A stretch of 64,000 nucleotides of DNA from the NCBI GenBank assembly GCA_023437365.1, contig JAEZGK010000011.1, positions 147,418-211,417 on the forward strand. Direction: 5' to 3'. Origin of the DNA: Bacillota bacterium. GTDB lineage: Bacteria > Bacillota > Clostridia > Lachnospirales > Lachnospiraceae. The position numbers and the translations under genes are program-made. How positions within the stretch are numbered: position 1 is the stretch's first letter; each line of letters begins with the position of its first letter. The notes below the pieces were generated by a model. It saw only the letters and a program-made list of their open reading frames with translations, was not told where the DNA came from and searched no databases. Shown here one piece after another: positions 25,737-35,432 of this stretch.

Positions 25737-27125
25737 ATGAAGAAAAATTACTTCGAAAAAATATTTGATGAGGCCGGACTGCTGCCCAAAATTCGCCGTA
25801 GTATCTATCTTATGACTCTCGGAAATACCTTCGGAACACTATGGGGGGTAATCAGTGCCGGCGGAAGCTCATCCTTGACCGGATATGCCGGATATCTGGG
25901 TGCCGGCGATTTTGTGTTTGGTATTCTGACCGCAATTCCTCTGGCTGCTGCTCTTCTTCAGATTCCCTTTGCATCCTTGGTGAGCCGGACTCAAAAGCGT
26001 AAACGTTATATGATGACCTATGGCCTATTCTCCAGATTTTTATGGCTGATCATCGGGCTTGTGCCCTTTTTTATTCCTGCTGATTATAAATTGCTCCGAT
26101 TATGGAGTGTTATTCTTCTGATTGGCGTTTCTTCCGCCTTCAGTTCCTTTATCAATATCAGCTGGATGCCCTGGATGGCTGACCTTGTCCCACTGGAGAT
26201 CCGAGGACGCTGGCTTTCCAAAAGAGACAGCATCACCTCTATCGCAAGTGTCAGTATGGGGCTTCTGGTGGCCGGAATTTTAGATGGCATGCCGGGCTAT
26301 GCCGGATACACAACAGTATTTATCCTATGCAGTATCTTGGGAATGTTGGATATGTGCTGCTTTGGATTGATGGAGGATATTTATAAAACCCCTCCGCTGC
26401 AGCTGAAGCTCCTTCCGGTCTGCCGCGATATTCTTTCTGATAAACCCTTTTTCAAATTTATGCTATTCTGGACCGCATGGAGCTTTACCGCTAATATGTC
26501 CGGTTCTTATCTTGCAAGATATGCTATCACAGAAATGGGTCTTTCCTATATGCAATATACTCTATGCAGCCAGGTTACGGCTGCCGGTATCACCGTACTC
26601 GCGGTAACCTATTGGGGAAGACTGCTTGACCACTTCGGTACGAAGCCTGTCTTATGGTGCAGCTGTATCGTAGCTTCCCTGACTCCGCTTTTTTTCCTGT
26701 TCTCCACCTATGGAAGTATCTGGCCCACTCTACTCCACAACCTGATCGGGGCCGCCTTCTGGTGCGGTGCAAACCTAGCAGCAACAAGCAGTCAGCTTTA
26801 TACACCGGATGATAAGCGTCCGTCCTATGTAGCCTTTTTCTCCTGCTTTACTTCCCTGTTCGGTTCCTTTCTCGGTATCCTGTCAGGAGGAGCGATCTTG
26901 GAGGGGATTAGTCGGAGCAGTATCTTAAGTGGTTTCATTCAGGATAGATACAAATTCATGATTACGTTATCCGTAATTCTTAGAATCGGGGCTGTTCTAA
27001 TCCTTATTCCACTGATGGATAATACTCGAGAACATACCGTCCTTGATATGTTTCGTGCTTTCCGTCTTCGGATTATGGTAGAGAAAAACCATATCCAATA
27101 CTGGTGGAGCAGAAGAAAAAAATAG
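25737..27125 (+). CDS. MFS transporter
   Basis: A 462-residue polytopic protein of the major facilitator type with about twelve hydrophobic helices. 'SLVSRTQKRKRYMM' (about residues 78-91) occupies the conserved loop 2-3 position. The substrate cannot be predicted; the very aromatic and small-residue-rich helices resemble carriers annotated only as MFS in Clostridia. I chose the ATG at 25737; a TTG at 25716 is also in frame, but it lacks a ribosome binding site, while GAAAGG lies 13 bases before the ATG, longer than usual, so the start is not certain. It is divergent from the transpeptidase gene and ends at a GC-rich hairpin. Confidence 0.82.
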   Translation: MKKNYFEKIFDEAGLLPKIRRSIYLMTLGNTFGTLWGVISAGGSSSLTGYAGYLGAGDFVFGILTAIPLAAALLQIPFASLVSRTQKRKRYMMTYGLFSRFLWLIIGLVPFFIPADYKLLRLWSVILLIGVSSAFSSFINISWMPWMADLVPLEIRGRWLSKRDSITSIASVSMGLLVAGILDGMPGYAGYTTVFILCSILGMLDMCCFGLMEDIYKTPPLQLKLLPVCRDILSDKPFFKFMLFWTAWSFTANMSGSYLARYAITEMGLSYMQYTLCSQVTAAGITVLAVTYWGRLLDHFGTKPVLWCSCIVASLTPLFFLFSTYGSIWPTLLHNLIGAAFWCGANLAATSSQLYTPDDKRPSYVAFFSCFTSLFGSFLGILSGGAILEGISRSSILSGFIQDRYKFMITLSVILRIGAVLILIPLMDNTREHTVLDMFRAFRLRIMVEKNHIQYWWSRRKK

Positions 27126-27134
27126 TATTACAAT

Positions 27135-27161
27135 CCGCCGGTCCGGGAAAGGAACCGGCGG
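27135..27161 (+). terminator. hairpin after the MFS gene
   Basis: Stem CCGCCGGT / ACCGGCGG (27135-27142 and 27154-27161), just after the stop; the T tract is weak. Confidence 0.55.
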
Positions 27162-27255
27162 CTGAGTTTGCAGCTGTAGAGCACAGGACGATTATGAAGA
27201 CTTTATCCTGCACGGGCTCTGGTAGGCTGATCTCTAGTATTATATAAACAGAAAA

Positions 27256-27302
27256 TGCTCCTCTTACGAGACCGGATATAGTCAGCATAGGAGGAGCTTT
27301 TA
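27256..27302. terminator. terminator between convergent genes
   Basis: GCTCCTC / GAGGAGC stem with T-rich flanks on both sides, between the MFS gene and the GT2-TagF gene; it fits the end of the minus-strand gene best. Confidence 0.6.
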
Positions 27303-27315
27303 TCATTTTCATTAT

Positions 27316-29616
27316 CTATAGCTGAAACACACGCCTTACTACCTTTTCAGAGGAACACCCCTCCTCCCAGGAGCAATATTTTTCGTAAAAACTCGAGTAT
27401 CTATCCATATATTCCTGTTCCATCTGCTCGATATTTTTAATTGTTTTCAGAACCTCCTCTGAGGTTAAAAGAATCGGTCCCGGTAGTTCCTCATCAATAT
27501 CGATATAAAAACCTCGAAGGATATCACGATATTTTTCCAGATCATACATATAGAAGATGATTGGACGTCGCAGATTCCCATAGTCAAAGAATACGGAAGA
27601 ATAATCTGTAATAAGTATATCAGAAATAGGATACAGCTCTGCGATATCATCATATTTACTTACATTAAATGCGAAATTCTCCAAGCCTTTTAAATCAAGA
27701 CTATTTGCTATATAATAATGGGTTCGTAGTAAAATGATATAGTCTTTTCCCAGTTCTTTCTTTAAAAGCTCCAGGTCAAGTTGAAGCGTAAATTTGTATT
27801 TACCCTTAGCATAAAACTCATCATCTCGCCAGGTAGGTGCATACAGAATTATCTTTTTATCCAAAGGAAGCTTTAGCTTATGTTTTATTCTCTCAGCTAT
27901 CTGCTCCATAGCTTCGCTATGCAAAAGATCATTTCTGGGATAGCCTGTCTCAAGCATTTCTTTATCAAAAAGAAAGCATCTTCTAAAGATATCGCTGGAG
28001 AACTGATTCGGTGCTATCATATAATCCCAAGCTCTGGATTGATTATATATCTGCTTCTTATACACTGCTGTTGCAGAGGTAATTTCCTCCTGATCAAATG
28101 CAAGATGCTTCAGTGGGGTTCCATGCCATGTTTGCAGAAATATATTCCCTTTCCGCTTTATTACCCATTCCGGTTGTCTACCGTTGAAGATATAGTATTT
28201 ACAACGTGCAAGGTAATAACAATATCTTATACTGAAGCGCTTCACCTTAGTATGTTTAAATGGAATTTTGGTTCCTCTCTTGTCAATTACCCATATAAAT
28301 TTATATTGATCTGGATAGTTTTGGGAGATATATTCATAAATATATTTGGGGTTATCCGAGTAATACTTTCCAAAAAAGCTTTCGCATAGTACCCAGTTAT
28401 CCTTTAAATCCTTCTTTAGGAAAAGATATTTATACAGGGTTTTCGCCAGCTCTCTCCTATTCTTTATCATTTTTCTTATTTTCTTCCATGCCAAATGTAC
28501 TGCTACAACTGATGTAGATTTATTCATATTTCCTGCTCGCAGCAGTCTATACAGCTTACGCCTGTACCCGTGATAGCGAGCGATTATTTCCGGTTTCATC
28601 TCTTTTGCCAGCATATGCAGTTCTCTGAACTGATTGCTTAGTGCTTCCTCCTCTGAATTTCTATATAATCTTGGTGCAACACTGGAGGAGTAATAATAAA
28701 GCATCTTACTGTCCAATATTCTGCGCAGCTCAGAATCTTCGCTTAAAAATTCGATTGCATGCCTGTAAGCGCAAATATATTCCATAAAGTCCTTATTTGT
28801 ATAACGCTGACTCAGGGAAGGGAAATTGATAGGATCATTATGTTTCCTCTTTATATATACTGCATCCTTTTGATAAGAGAAGGTCTCGGCATACTGAACT
28901 ACCTGGAATAGAAACGGATAGTCAGAAAGATAAATTAGATTTTCATTAAAGCATATATTATTAGCTAGGATAAAAGACCTCTTGATTAGGATATTCAAAA
29001 TCGAGATATTTTTAAATCCCTTTCTCTTAGATATCAAATGCTTACAGGCCAAATCCCGGTTAATTTGTTGCATTTCATGTGTTACAGCTATTTCCTCATT
29101 CCGGTTCTCATCCTCCAAAAGCTCTGAGATTTCCGAGAGGTTGTCTGCCTGAAGGTACGAATTACCTTCTGCTGATGACTTGAGTTCGTCAGCGTCCTCA
29201 TCCGGGTCTTCTTCGCTTTGTCCGATATTTAGCAGATAGGTATTCCGTTTGAACCAGGTCGTTTTCATCCTACCATATATGACTTCCGCATTTTCGTGCT
29301 CAGCGGCTGAAACCAGAATATCCAAAGTATTATACAGAAGATAATCATCACTATCCAAAAAGTAAAGATATTCTCCGGTTGCTTTGGAAATGCCGAGATT
29401 CCTAGCTGCAGCTACACCGGTCGTATCCTTGAGCGAATGAACCTTGATATCTAGCTCCTCTTGATAAAGCCTTAGAATAGGCTCGATTTTTTCTTCAATA
29501 TGATCATAAATAAGAATTACCTCTAGCTCCTTATATAGCTGATCCTTTAGACTCTGTAAAGCCTCCTCTAAAAATGCTTCCCCCTTGCTAAATGGAATGA
29601 TTATACTTACCTTCAT
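27316..29616 (-). CDS. GT2 glycosyltransferase fused to TagB/TagF-type glycerophosphotransferase
   Basis: A 766-residue two-domain protein. Residues about 1-110 are a family 2 glycosyltransferase ('VSIIIPFSKGEAFLEEAL', 'AARNLGISKATGEYLYFLDSDD' region with the DxD-type end). An acidic, possibly disordered linker follows (about 145-195). The C-terminal half (about 400-760) is the CDP-glycerol glycerophosphotransferase domain ('LQTWHGTPLKHL', 'TWRDDEF', 'ILITDYSSVFFDY'). Together they suggest assembly of a teichoic-acid-like or phosphoglycerol-decorated polymer at the inner face of the membrane. The start at 29616 has GAAGGAG. It is a single gene with no other teichoic acid genes beside it. Confidence 0.9.
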   Translation of the reverse strand: MKVSIIIPFSKGEAFLEEALQSLKDQLYKELEVILIYDHIEEKIEPILRLYQEELDIKVHSLKDTTGVAAARNLGISKATGEYLYFLDSDDYLLYNTLDILVSAAEHENAEVIYGRMKTTWFKRNTYLLNIGQSEEDPDEDADELKSSAEGNSYLQADNLSEISELLEDENRNEEIAVTHEMQQINRDLACKHLISKRKGFKNISILNILIKRSFILANNICFNENLIYLSDYPFLFQVVQYAETFSYQKDAVYIKRKHNDPINFPSLSQRYTNKDFMEYICAYRHAIEFLSEDSELRRILDSKMLYYYSSSVAPRLYRNSEEEALSNQFRELHMLAKEMKPEIIARYHGYRRKLYRLLRAGNMNKSTSVVAVHLAWKKIRKMIKNRRELAKTLYKYLFLKKDLKDNWVLCESFFGKYYSDNPKYIYEYISQNYPDQYKFIWVIDKRGTKIPFKHTKVKRFSIRYCYYLARCKYYIFNGRQPEWVIKRKGNIFLQTWHGTPLKHLAFDQEEITSATAVYKKQIYNQSRAWDYMIAPNQFSSDIFRRCFLFDKEMLETGYPRNDLLHSEAMEQIAERIKHKLKLPLDKKIILYAPTWRDDEFYAKGKYKFTLQLDLELLKKELGKDYIILLRTHYYIANSLDLKGLENFAFNVSKYDDIAELYPISDILITDYSSVFFDYGNLRRPIIFYMYDLEKYRDILRGFYIDIDEELPGPILLTSEEVLKTIKNIEQMEQEYMDRYSSFYEKYCSWEEGCSSEKVVRRVFQL

Positions 29617-29727
29617 ATGTATTACTCCTTCTTTCAATAATATCAATGAATGGTCAAATGTTCATAAACCAAATTGATTATATCTTTGAAAGCTTGAAGT
29701 AAGCTTGAAGACTAGGCTGCTAGGGAT

Positions 29728-30918
29728 TTAAAATACTACTTTAAAAAATGTCCATTGATTCTTGCAGCTAACGGATATTCTTCCGTCATGGCTCTCCGCA
29801 ATTGATTTTGCGATTGCAAGACCGAGCCCGTAATTACCATGACCTCTGTTTCTTGCTTGATCTGATCGGTAGAACCTCTCAAAAATAAGCTCCCTCTCCC
29901 GAATCGGAATTTCCTTTCCTGTATTGGCTACAATCAGTACCCTTTTATCGTAATGCTGCTTCAAGGTCACAATAATAGTGCCCTTCGGTTCAGTATTATT
30001 TATGGCGTTATCGATAAGAATGGCTGTCAATTGGCTAAGTTTTGTATCATCACCAATGATATAAATATCATCCTCAATTTGTTCACTCAGATGTATCTGT
30101 TTCTCAAAGGCAATACTTTCAAAAGGCAGAACGCTTCCGAGAACAATGCTGCTGAAATTAATTTTCGTATGTAATTCAATGCCCTCTCTGGAATCAATTG
30201 CTGCTAGTTGAAGGAGATCATTAATCAGTTTATTCATCATCTGTATCTCATCCTTGATATATCCCAACCATTTACTATCACCGATTTCCCTCTGTAATGC
30301 ATCTGCGTTCGCTGATATTACAGCAACCGGTGTCTTCATCTCATGACTTGCATCTGAAATAAACTGCTTTTGCTTTACAAATGCAGTTTGAAGTGGGAGA
30401 ACCAGCCATCTCGAAAGTCCGATGGAAACCGCCAACAATAAGATCAAACCGAGGATTCCGAAAACCAGTATTTCGTATAGTAATGTATCAAGATAGTTGT
30501 TCTGAACTTCATCATTGGAAAAAGCTACATAGGTTCCGCTAATTCTTTTATCATAATAATAAGAATAATCTTGTAAGGTCCCCTTATGCTTTTTCTCTTT
30601 TGAAAGAGAAGTTGCCAGAGTCCCCAATTGTTCATCTGTTAAGCCGGAATTGATGCTGTTATGGATTCTCTGAATCGATCCGCTGCTGTCAATCAGCACC
30701 AGAGAATATTGGTAAGAATTATAATCATCCTTATTGCTCTGTGCTCTGTTCAGCACCTCAAATCCATCTCTCCTGCACAGCCTTAACAGCATATAATTTG
30801 TATGTTCCTTACTCTTCCAGGAGCTTGCCAGGTAGATTGATGACAGAATTACAGTAAGTAGCACTGTAAGAACACACATAATTACTAGGATGATCTTTAT
30901 ACGGAATTTTCTAAACAT
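29728..30918 (-). CDS. sensor histidine kinase
   Basis: A 396-residue membrane kinase. Two membrane helices (about residues 8-30 and 148-168) bracket an extracellular sensor of ~115 residues; no clear HAMP is seen. The HisKA box 'SDASHEMKTP' has the phospho-acceptor H192; the ATPase domain shows N box 'LIDNAINNTEP' and G2 box 'GNYGLGLAIAK'. It starts directly after the stop of the response regulator gene (0-base gap; GGAGGATAAATAG upstream), so the two are translated together. The signal is unknown; neighbouring genes (GT2-TagF, CcdA-TlpA) suggest an envelope-related role, but that is a guess. Confidence 0.93.
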   Translation of the reverse strand: MFRKFRIKIILVIMCVLTVLLTVILSSIYLASSWKSKEHTNYMLLRLCRRDGFEVLNRAQSNKDDYNSYQYSLVLIDSSGSIQRIHNSINSGLTDEQLGTLATSLSKEKKHKGTLQDYSYYYDKRISGTYVAFSNDEVQNNYLDTLLYEILVFGILGLILLLAVSIGLSRWLVLPLQTAFVKQKQFISDASHEMKTPVAVISANADALQREIGDSKWLGYIKDEIQMMNKLINDLLQLAAIDSREGIELHTKINFSSIVLGSVLPFESIAFEKQIHLSEQIEDDIYIIGDDTKLSQLTAILIDNAINNTEPKGTIIVTLKQHYDKRVLIVANTGKEIPIRERELIFERFYRSDQARNRGHGNYGLGLAIAKSIAESHDGRISVSCKNQWTFFKVVF

Positions 30919-31596
30919 CTATTTATCCTCCAATCTGTATCCGACACCCCGTACAGCCTTAATTTTCGTATCGGATCCGATGAAAGAGATTTTCTTACGG
31001 GTAAAGGATATATAAACCTCCACATTGTTATACTCCGCATTATTTTCATAACCCCATATTTTAAGATTAATTTGTTCCTTTGTTAACAATTGACCTTGAT
31101 GAAGCATGAGACTCTCTAAAATTTGCTGTTCTTTCTGTGATATCTCAACGGTTTTTCCGGTAGTTATACACTTCAGGATACATTTCGTCGGGTATAGTTC
31201 CAGATCATGGAATATTAAAATATCTTCTCGAAGTTCACCCTGTCTACGACACAAAGCTCTCAAACGGGCAAGTAGTTCTTCTGAACGAAAGGGTTTCGTC
31301 AGATAATCGTCTGCCCCGGTATCAAGACCCGTCACCATATCAGAAGTGGTGCACTTTGCAGTCAACATCATGACCGGTGTAGAGATCTTCTCCTTACGAA
31401 GCTTTTCCAACAGCTCCAGTCCATTGAGTCGGGGTAGCATCACATCAAGTATAATGGCATCATAGATAGCGGATAAGGCAGCATAATAGCCGTTTTCTCC
31501 GTCGTAGCAAGTATCAACAATATAATTTTCTTTGTTTAAGATAACACTCAAGGAATCGGCCAGTCTCTGTTCATCCTCGATCAACAGTATACGCAA
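30919..31596 (-). CDS. OmpR/PhoB-type response regulator
   Basis: A 225-residue response regulator. The receiver domain has the acidic pair 'EDE' (7-9), phospho-acceptor D51 in 'LDVMLP', T in 'MLTA' and K in 'YLTKPF' (about 100). The C-terminal winged helix (about 130-222) has 'LTKEQINLKIWGY' and 'NNVEVYIS' features of OmpR/PhoB DNA-binding domains. It is the first gene of the pair with the histidine kinase. The minus-strand leader is short and AT-rich; I cannot name target sites. Confidence 0.94.
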   Translation of the reverse strand: MRILLIEDEQRLADSLSVILNKENYIVDTCYDGENGYYAALSAIYDAIILDVMLPRLNGLELLEKLRKEKISTPVMMLTAKCTTSDMVTGLDTGADDYLTKPFRSEELLARLRALCRRQGELREDILIFHDLELYPTKCILKCITTGKTVEISQKEQQILESLMLHQGQLLTKEQINLKIWGYENNAEYNNVEVYISFTRKKISFIGSDTKIKAVRGVGYRLEDK

Positions 31597-31667
31597 TATA
31601 TCACCTACATTATTATATTTTCTTAATAATATAAGTCTATTTTGTCAATTTTATGGTAGGAATCATA

Positions 31668-31745
31668 AAAAAAAGGAAATACTAGTAGACATAGACTGAT
31701 TTCGAGAAGAAACAGCCTTCTTATACTTGTATTTCCCTTTTTTTA
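31668..31745 (-). terminator. terminator of the CcdA-TlpA gene
   Basis: Long A-run/T-run stem with GGAAATAC / GTATTTCC at its core, about 15 bases after the stop codon. Confidence 0.7.
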
Positions 31746-31755
31746 TTATTTTCGA

Positions 31756-33066
31756 TTACTCCGACTTTAGTGTCTGATTTATGATATTCACCATAATATC
31801 CTTTGTCATCATACCGGGAACATATCCGAAGATATTTCCCTCTATGTCAATCATGAAGGTGGTGGGGAATGCGGATATACTATATTGCCTTAATATTTCC
31901 CCTGTCTCATCGAAGAGCGTAGGGAAGGTATATCCGTTATCCTCGATAAAGCTCTGAATCTCTTTTATGCTGACATCCGAGTTCTTGGGATAGTCCGAGC
32001 TTGACGGATTGGTAATCCCCAAAATAGCAACCTCATCCTGATTCAAATTATACTCCTGATATAGCTCCTCGATATCCGGCAGCTCCTTCTTACAGGGTGG
32101 GCACCAGGTTGCCCAGAAATTGAGAAACACTACCTTCCCTTTGTAATCAGACAGCGTATGCTCATTGCCGTATTGATCCTTCAGTGTAAAATCAAAAGCA
32201 GGAATTATCTTTTTATTTTCACTATTCGTGTCTTCATTTACAGCTGTATCATCTGAGGTGTCCTTGTCCGACTTGTTGGTCGGATTCTCCGTTACTGCTT
32301 CTTCCTTTTGAGCTGTACGCTGACTACCCCCGCTAAATGAATTCAGATATCCTGACAGACTATTCATCCAGCCTGTAAAAATCATAACACCAATCACAAT
32401 CAGAAGGATGCCTCCTGCTTTGATCGTATATTTCAGCAGCCTCTGTTTTGCTTTGAGGAAATTTAGAACCTGCGTCGTAAAAAGACCGAGCAAAAGGAAC
32501 GGAATTAGAAATCCAACCGCATAAACCAATACCAGAAGATTTCCTGTAAGCGCTGTCGCAGCTCCGGACGCCATGATTAATACTGAGGACAGCATCGGCC
32601 CGATACAGGGGGTCCAGGCGAAGCTAAAGGTAAAACCCATGAGAAGCGCTACGAATGGATTCATCCTGCGTTCTGTCAGATTAAGATGAAGCTTTCTCTC
32701 CTTCTGCAAAAAGGAGAAATCAAGTATCCCAAGCTGGAATAAGCCCAGCACAATGATAATAACTCCGCCGATTCTGGTAAAAAGCAATTTATTCTCACTA
32801 AAATAACTACCAAGTGTCGTAAAGGACATCCCTAAAATGAAAAAGGCAAAAGAGATACCCAAAGTAAAGAAAACCGTGTTCAGGAATACCTTCCTTCTGT
32901 CATAGACAATTGTACCATCCTCCAACTTCCTTTTCCCATTCCCTGCCAGATAACTCATATAAACAGGTATAAGCGGTATAACGCAGGGAGAAAAAAAGGA
33001 TAGCAGCCCTTCCAGAAAGACAAGGATAAAGCTTACACTATTTGATGCTATCAATCCTTCCATCAT
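31756..33066 (-). CDS. CcdA-type thiol transporter fused to TlpA-like thioredoxin
   Basis: A 436-residue fusion. Residues about 1-235 are a CcdA/DsbD-beta membrane domain with six helices and the redox cysteines C28 ('SPC') and C154 ('TPC'). A low-complexity Ser/Asp/Glu linker (about 245-285) leads to an extracellular TlpA/ResA-like thioredoxin domain with 'WATWCPPC' (C322, C325). It moves reducing power from cytoplasmic thioredoxin through the membrane to the outside-facing domain, for reduction of extracytoplasmic thiols or detoxification. The natural fusion removes the need for a separate ResA. GGAAGG precedes the ATG. It stands alone, upstream of the two-component pair. Confidence 0.93.
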   Translation of the reverse strand: MMEGLIASNSVSFILVFLEGLLSFFSPCVIPLIPVYMSYLAGNGKRKLEDGTIVYDRRKVFLNTVFFTLGISFAFFILGMSFTTLGSYFSENKLLFTRIGGVIIIVLGLFQLGILDFSFLQKERKLHLNLTERRMNPFVALLMGFTFSFAWTPCIGPMLSSVLIMASGAATALTGNLLVLVYAVGFLIPFLLLGLFTTQVLNFLKAKQRLLKYTIKAGGILLIVIGVMIFTGWMNSLSGYLNSFSGGSQRTAQKEEAVTENPTNKSDKDTSDDTAVNEDTNSENKKIIPAFDFTLKDQYGNEHTLSDYKGKVVFLNFWATWCPPCKKELPDIEELYQEYNLNQDEVAILGITNPSSSDYPKNSDVSIKEIQSFIEDNGYTFPTLFDETGEILRQYSISAFPTTFMIDIEGNIFGYVPGMMTKDIMVNIINQTLKSE

Positions 33067-33440
33067 TCTTACCTTCCTTTAATATTAATATTACATGGAC
33101 AGGATAACTTAAAGTATAGGGGAAATCGGTTTATACCAGACTCACCTTATAATTTCACTGTTATACTGTTATATAATATCATTATAATTACAATAAATCT
33201 ATATTCAGTGATAACATCACATATTAACCGTCTTTGCTACCTAACCAATCTCAAAGGCGGATACTTTTTATCCATTCAAGCAATGAAAGGCTGTCAAAGC
33301 AATTGTAGTAATATATAAAGGAGCCGGAGATGAATCAGATATTCTGAGAATGGAACGCGAGCCGTCCGGTACACGAAGCATGAGAACCCTCCACCGGATG
33401 ATTGCTCCAAGACAGAGGGTTCTCATATTTTATTTAGGAC
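33067..33440. other. intergenic region
   Basis: 374 bases between the CcdA-TlpA start and the next gene's stop. Apart from the hairpin at 33381-33425 I see nothing. Confidence 0.6.
33381..33425 (-). terminator. terminator of the unknown membrane-protein gene
   Basis: Perfect stem TGAGAACCCTC / GAGGGTTCTCA (33381-33391 and 33415-33425), about 15 bases after the stop codon. Confidence 0.75.
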
Positions 33441-35048
33441 TTATTCTATTCCAAGCACTGTATTTGAATCCGTACCGGACGAGTAAGTAAAGGTAATTGT
33501 ATCGCCTACATCATACTTAACGATAGGAAGGAAATCACTGACCAGGACATCAAAGATCTGATCATTGTTGACTAACAAAACGAAATAATGTGTATTTCCA
33601 TCAATGACACAATCTGATATCTTAGCAATGGTGCCCCTAATTTTCGGTAGCTTTGTTGTATCTTCGACACTGATACCACTGGACTTCATTAATTCCAAGT
33701 AAGTCTTTTCACATTGATTTACAGTATCACCAATTGCTACTATTTGGTACTGCGCTATATTGACCATGGCATATTTCTTCACCAGTCCCGCTGCATCCTT
33801 CAAGGCCAGGAAATACGTGGGCTCTCCTCCTGTATTCAGGAGTAACGGGAAGGTTGCCTTATAACCGAGATGCTGCACCTGACCTTCCGCGGAAGCCATC
33901 GCAGAATATTCTTCCGCACCCGCGATGGAATAATACCTTGTCTCGGCAGTCCTCTGATTCATTAATACAAAGCCGACATTTGATTCATCAGCGCCGACCG
34001 ATGTTACACCGGTATAAACCCATACATCATCCTCCATGGCAATGTAATTATAACCGTCCGTGGTTTGCAGTGCATCCTTCTGTCCGAATTTGGAGTTCCA
34101 ATAGCCGTGTCTTAAGGTACCGTAATAATCATACAGGGAAATCAACAGCTCTGCTGAGTATACTCTGTCTACCCAGGTAGGAGCTTCCGATATCGCATAA
34201 TCGGAGATATCACCGTTGACCGCGTTGACGATTACTACCCGCCCGATGGTCTGACCACCGAATAAACCGATGGTGTAGGCTTTCACGGGACAGATCCAGT
34301 AGGGTACGCCGTTATCATCTATTTCGAAGTTGATATTGTCAAAAGCATAGGTAGGGAAATGAAAGCGCAGATAACGATATATATTCCTTCCGAAATGCTC
34401 GGATTCCGAATACTTCATACCCTCCGCCAGCTTTACCATTTCTACGTTCTGAGTCGTCATATCAATCTTCAGATAGGCAGGAATACCTTCGGAGCGGTTG
34501 GTGAGCCATTTAAAGACACTTCCATATTTCAGCGGTGTCACTCTTACCGGAAGTCCCTGATAATTAATCTGCGTGTAATTCGAGTCAACTTCAAACTGGG
34601 ATACATATTCCGCTATGCTTCCCATCTTTCTTGAACCAAGCAGAGTGGCGGAATCCTTATCCAAAATCGGTATTTCCTTATAGGAGATCTCTTTGATGTC
34701 ATCCGTAAAATTCCGATCTGTAATTGTCAGCAGCTTCTGGTATTTCTTCGCATTGACCACGGGTGAGGATAATATCCCACCGATGATAAAGACGACTATC
34801 AAACCACCGGTCACGCAGCCTAATATAGTGAACAACAGCTTCCCAGGGGTCCTCTTTGCCATGCTGCCATCTTTTTTTATATTAGCTGCAATACCGGCAA
34901 CTGCAGTTACGGCTATCAGTGCAATCAGGATGAACCACCAGAAACCGGGGGAATGAATATTCAATGCCGGCAACGCATTGTAATAATAGATGAAGCCCAC
35001 GCCGCCTAAAATAAGAACTGTTATCAGTACTTTCAAAAACTTTTTCAC
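33441..35048 (-). CDS. uncharacterised membrane protein
   Basis: A 535-residue protein of unknown family. Three membrane helices lie at the N-terminus (about residues 5-24, 34-56 and 72-94); the remaining ~440 residues are beta-rich and lie outside or inside as one block. Segments such as 'VPYWICPVKAYTIGLFGGQTIG' region, 'VVIVNAVNGDISDY' and 'PEAPTWVDRVY'-like text with 'YNYIAMEDDVWVYTGV' recall proteins annotated only as hypothetical in Clostridia. No enzyme motif is recognised. The start is a GTG at 35048, supported by GAGGAGG. It is monocistronic between two terminators. Confidence 0.8.
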   Translation of the reverse strand: MKKFLKVLITVLILGGVGFIYYYNALPALNIHSPGFWWFILIALIAVTAVAGIAANIKKDGSMAKRTPGKLLFTILGCVTGGLIVVFIIGGILSSPVVNAKKYQKLLTITDRNFTDDIKEISYKEIPILDKDSATLLGSRKMGSIAEYVSQFEVDSNYTQINYQGLPVRVTPLKYGSVFKWLTNRSEGIPAYLKIDMTTQNVEMVKLAEGMKYSESEHFGRNIYRYLRFHFPTYAFDNINFEIDDNGVPYWICPVKAYTIGLFGGQTIGRVVIVNAVNGDISDYAISEAPTWVDRVYSAELLISLYDYYGTLRHGYWNSKFGQKDALQTTDGYNYIAMEDDVWVYTGVTSVGADESNVGFVLMNQRTAETRYYSIAGAEEYSAMASAEGQVQHLGYKATFPLLLNTGGEPTYFLALKDAAGLVKKYAMVNIAQYQIVAIGDTVNQCEKTYLELMKSSGISVEDTTKLPKIRGTIAKISDCVIDGNTHYFVLLVNNDQIFDVLVSDFLPIVKYDVGDTITFTYSSGTDSNTVLGIE

Positions 35049-35432
35049 AATATTGCCTCCTCAGGAATAATATAGCGACCAAGGATGTCGCCGTAATTTC
35101 ATATCTATCATTATAACAGCCCGCATGATCATTTACATTATAACCAGATTATAAAAAGATTAAGTGCTCAGCTCCACAGCTCCCTCATCAACCGGCTTAT
35201 AATACCTTTCACAGGTATACACCTCCGTTCAGTAGAAATTCTCCTAAATGTTAGTTAGCCTTTCTTTATATCATAATTGAGATCATTGTACGATAATTGG
35301 ATGGTATTCTCAAGCATAATGTATCCGTCCTCAGGTAAACAGACTGCAATGCGCTAAAAAGGAACCCCTGCCTGCCGGTATAATCCGACGAGAGGGGCTC
35401 CTTTCCCTTGGGGAAGATTCTATGATAAAAGG
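35049..35432. other. intergenic region
   Basis: 384 bases between the unknown membrane-protein start and the cysK stop; the cysK terminator lies at 35358-35404. I see no RNA motif. Confidence 0.6.
35358..35404 (-). terminator. terminator of cysK
   Basis: Stem AAAGGAACCCCT / AGGGGCTCCTTT (35358-35369 and 35393-35404) with one mismatch, about 30 bases after the stop. Confidence 0.75.
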
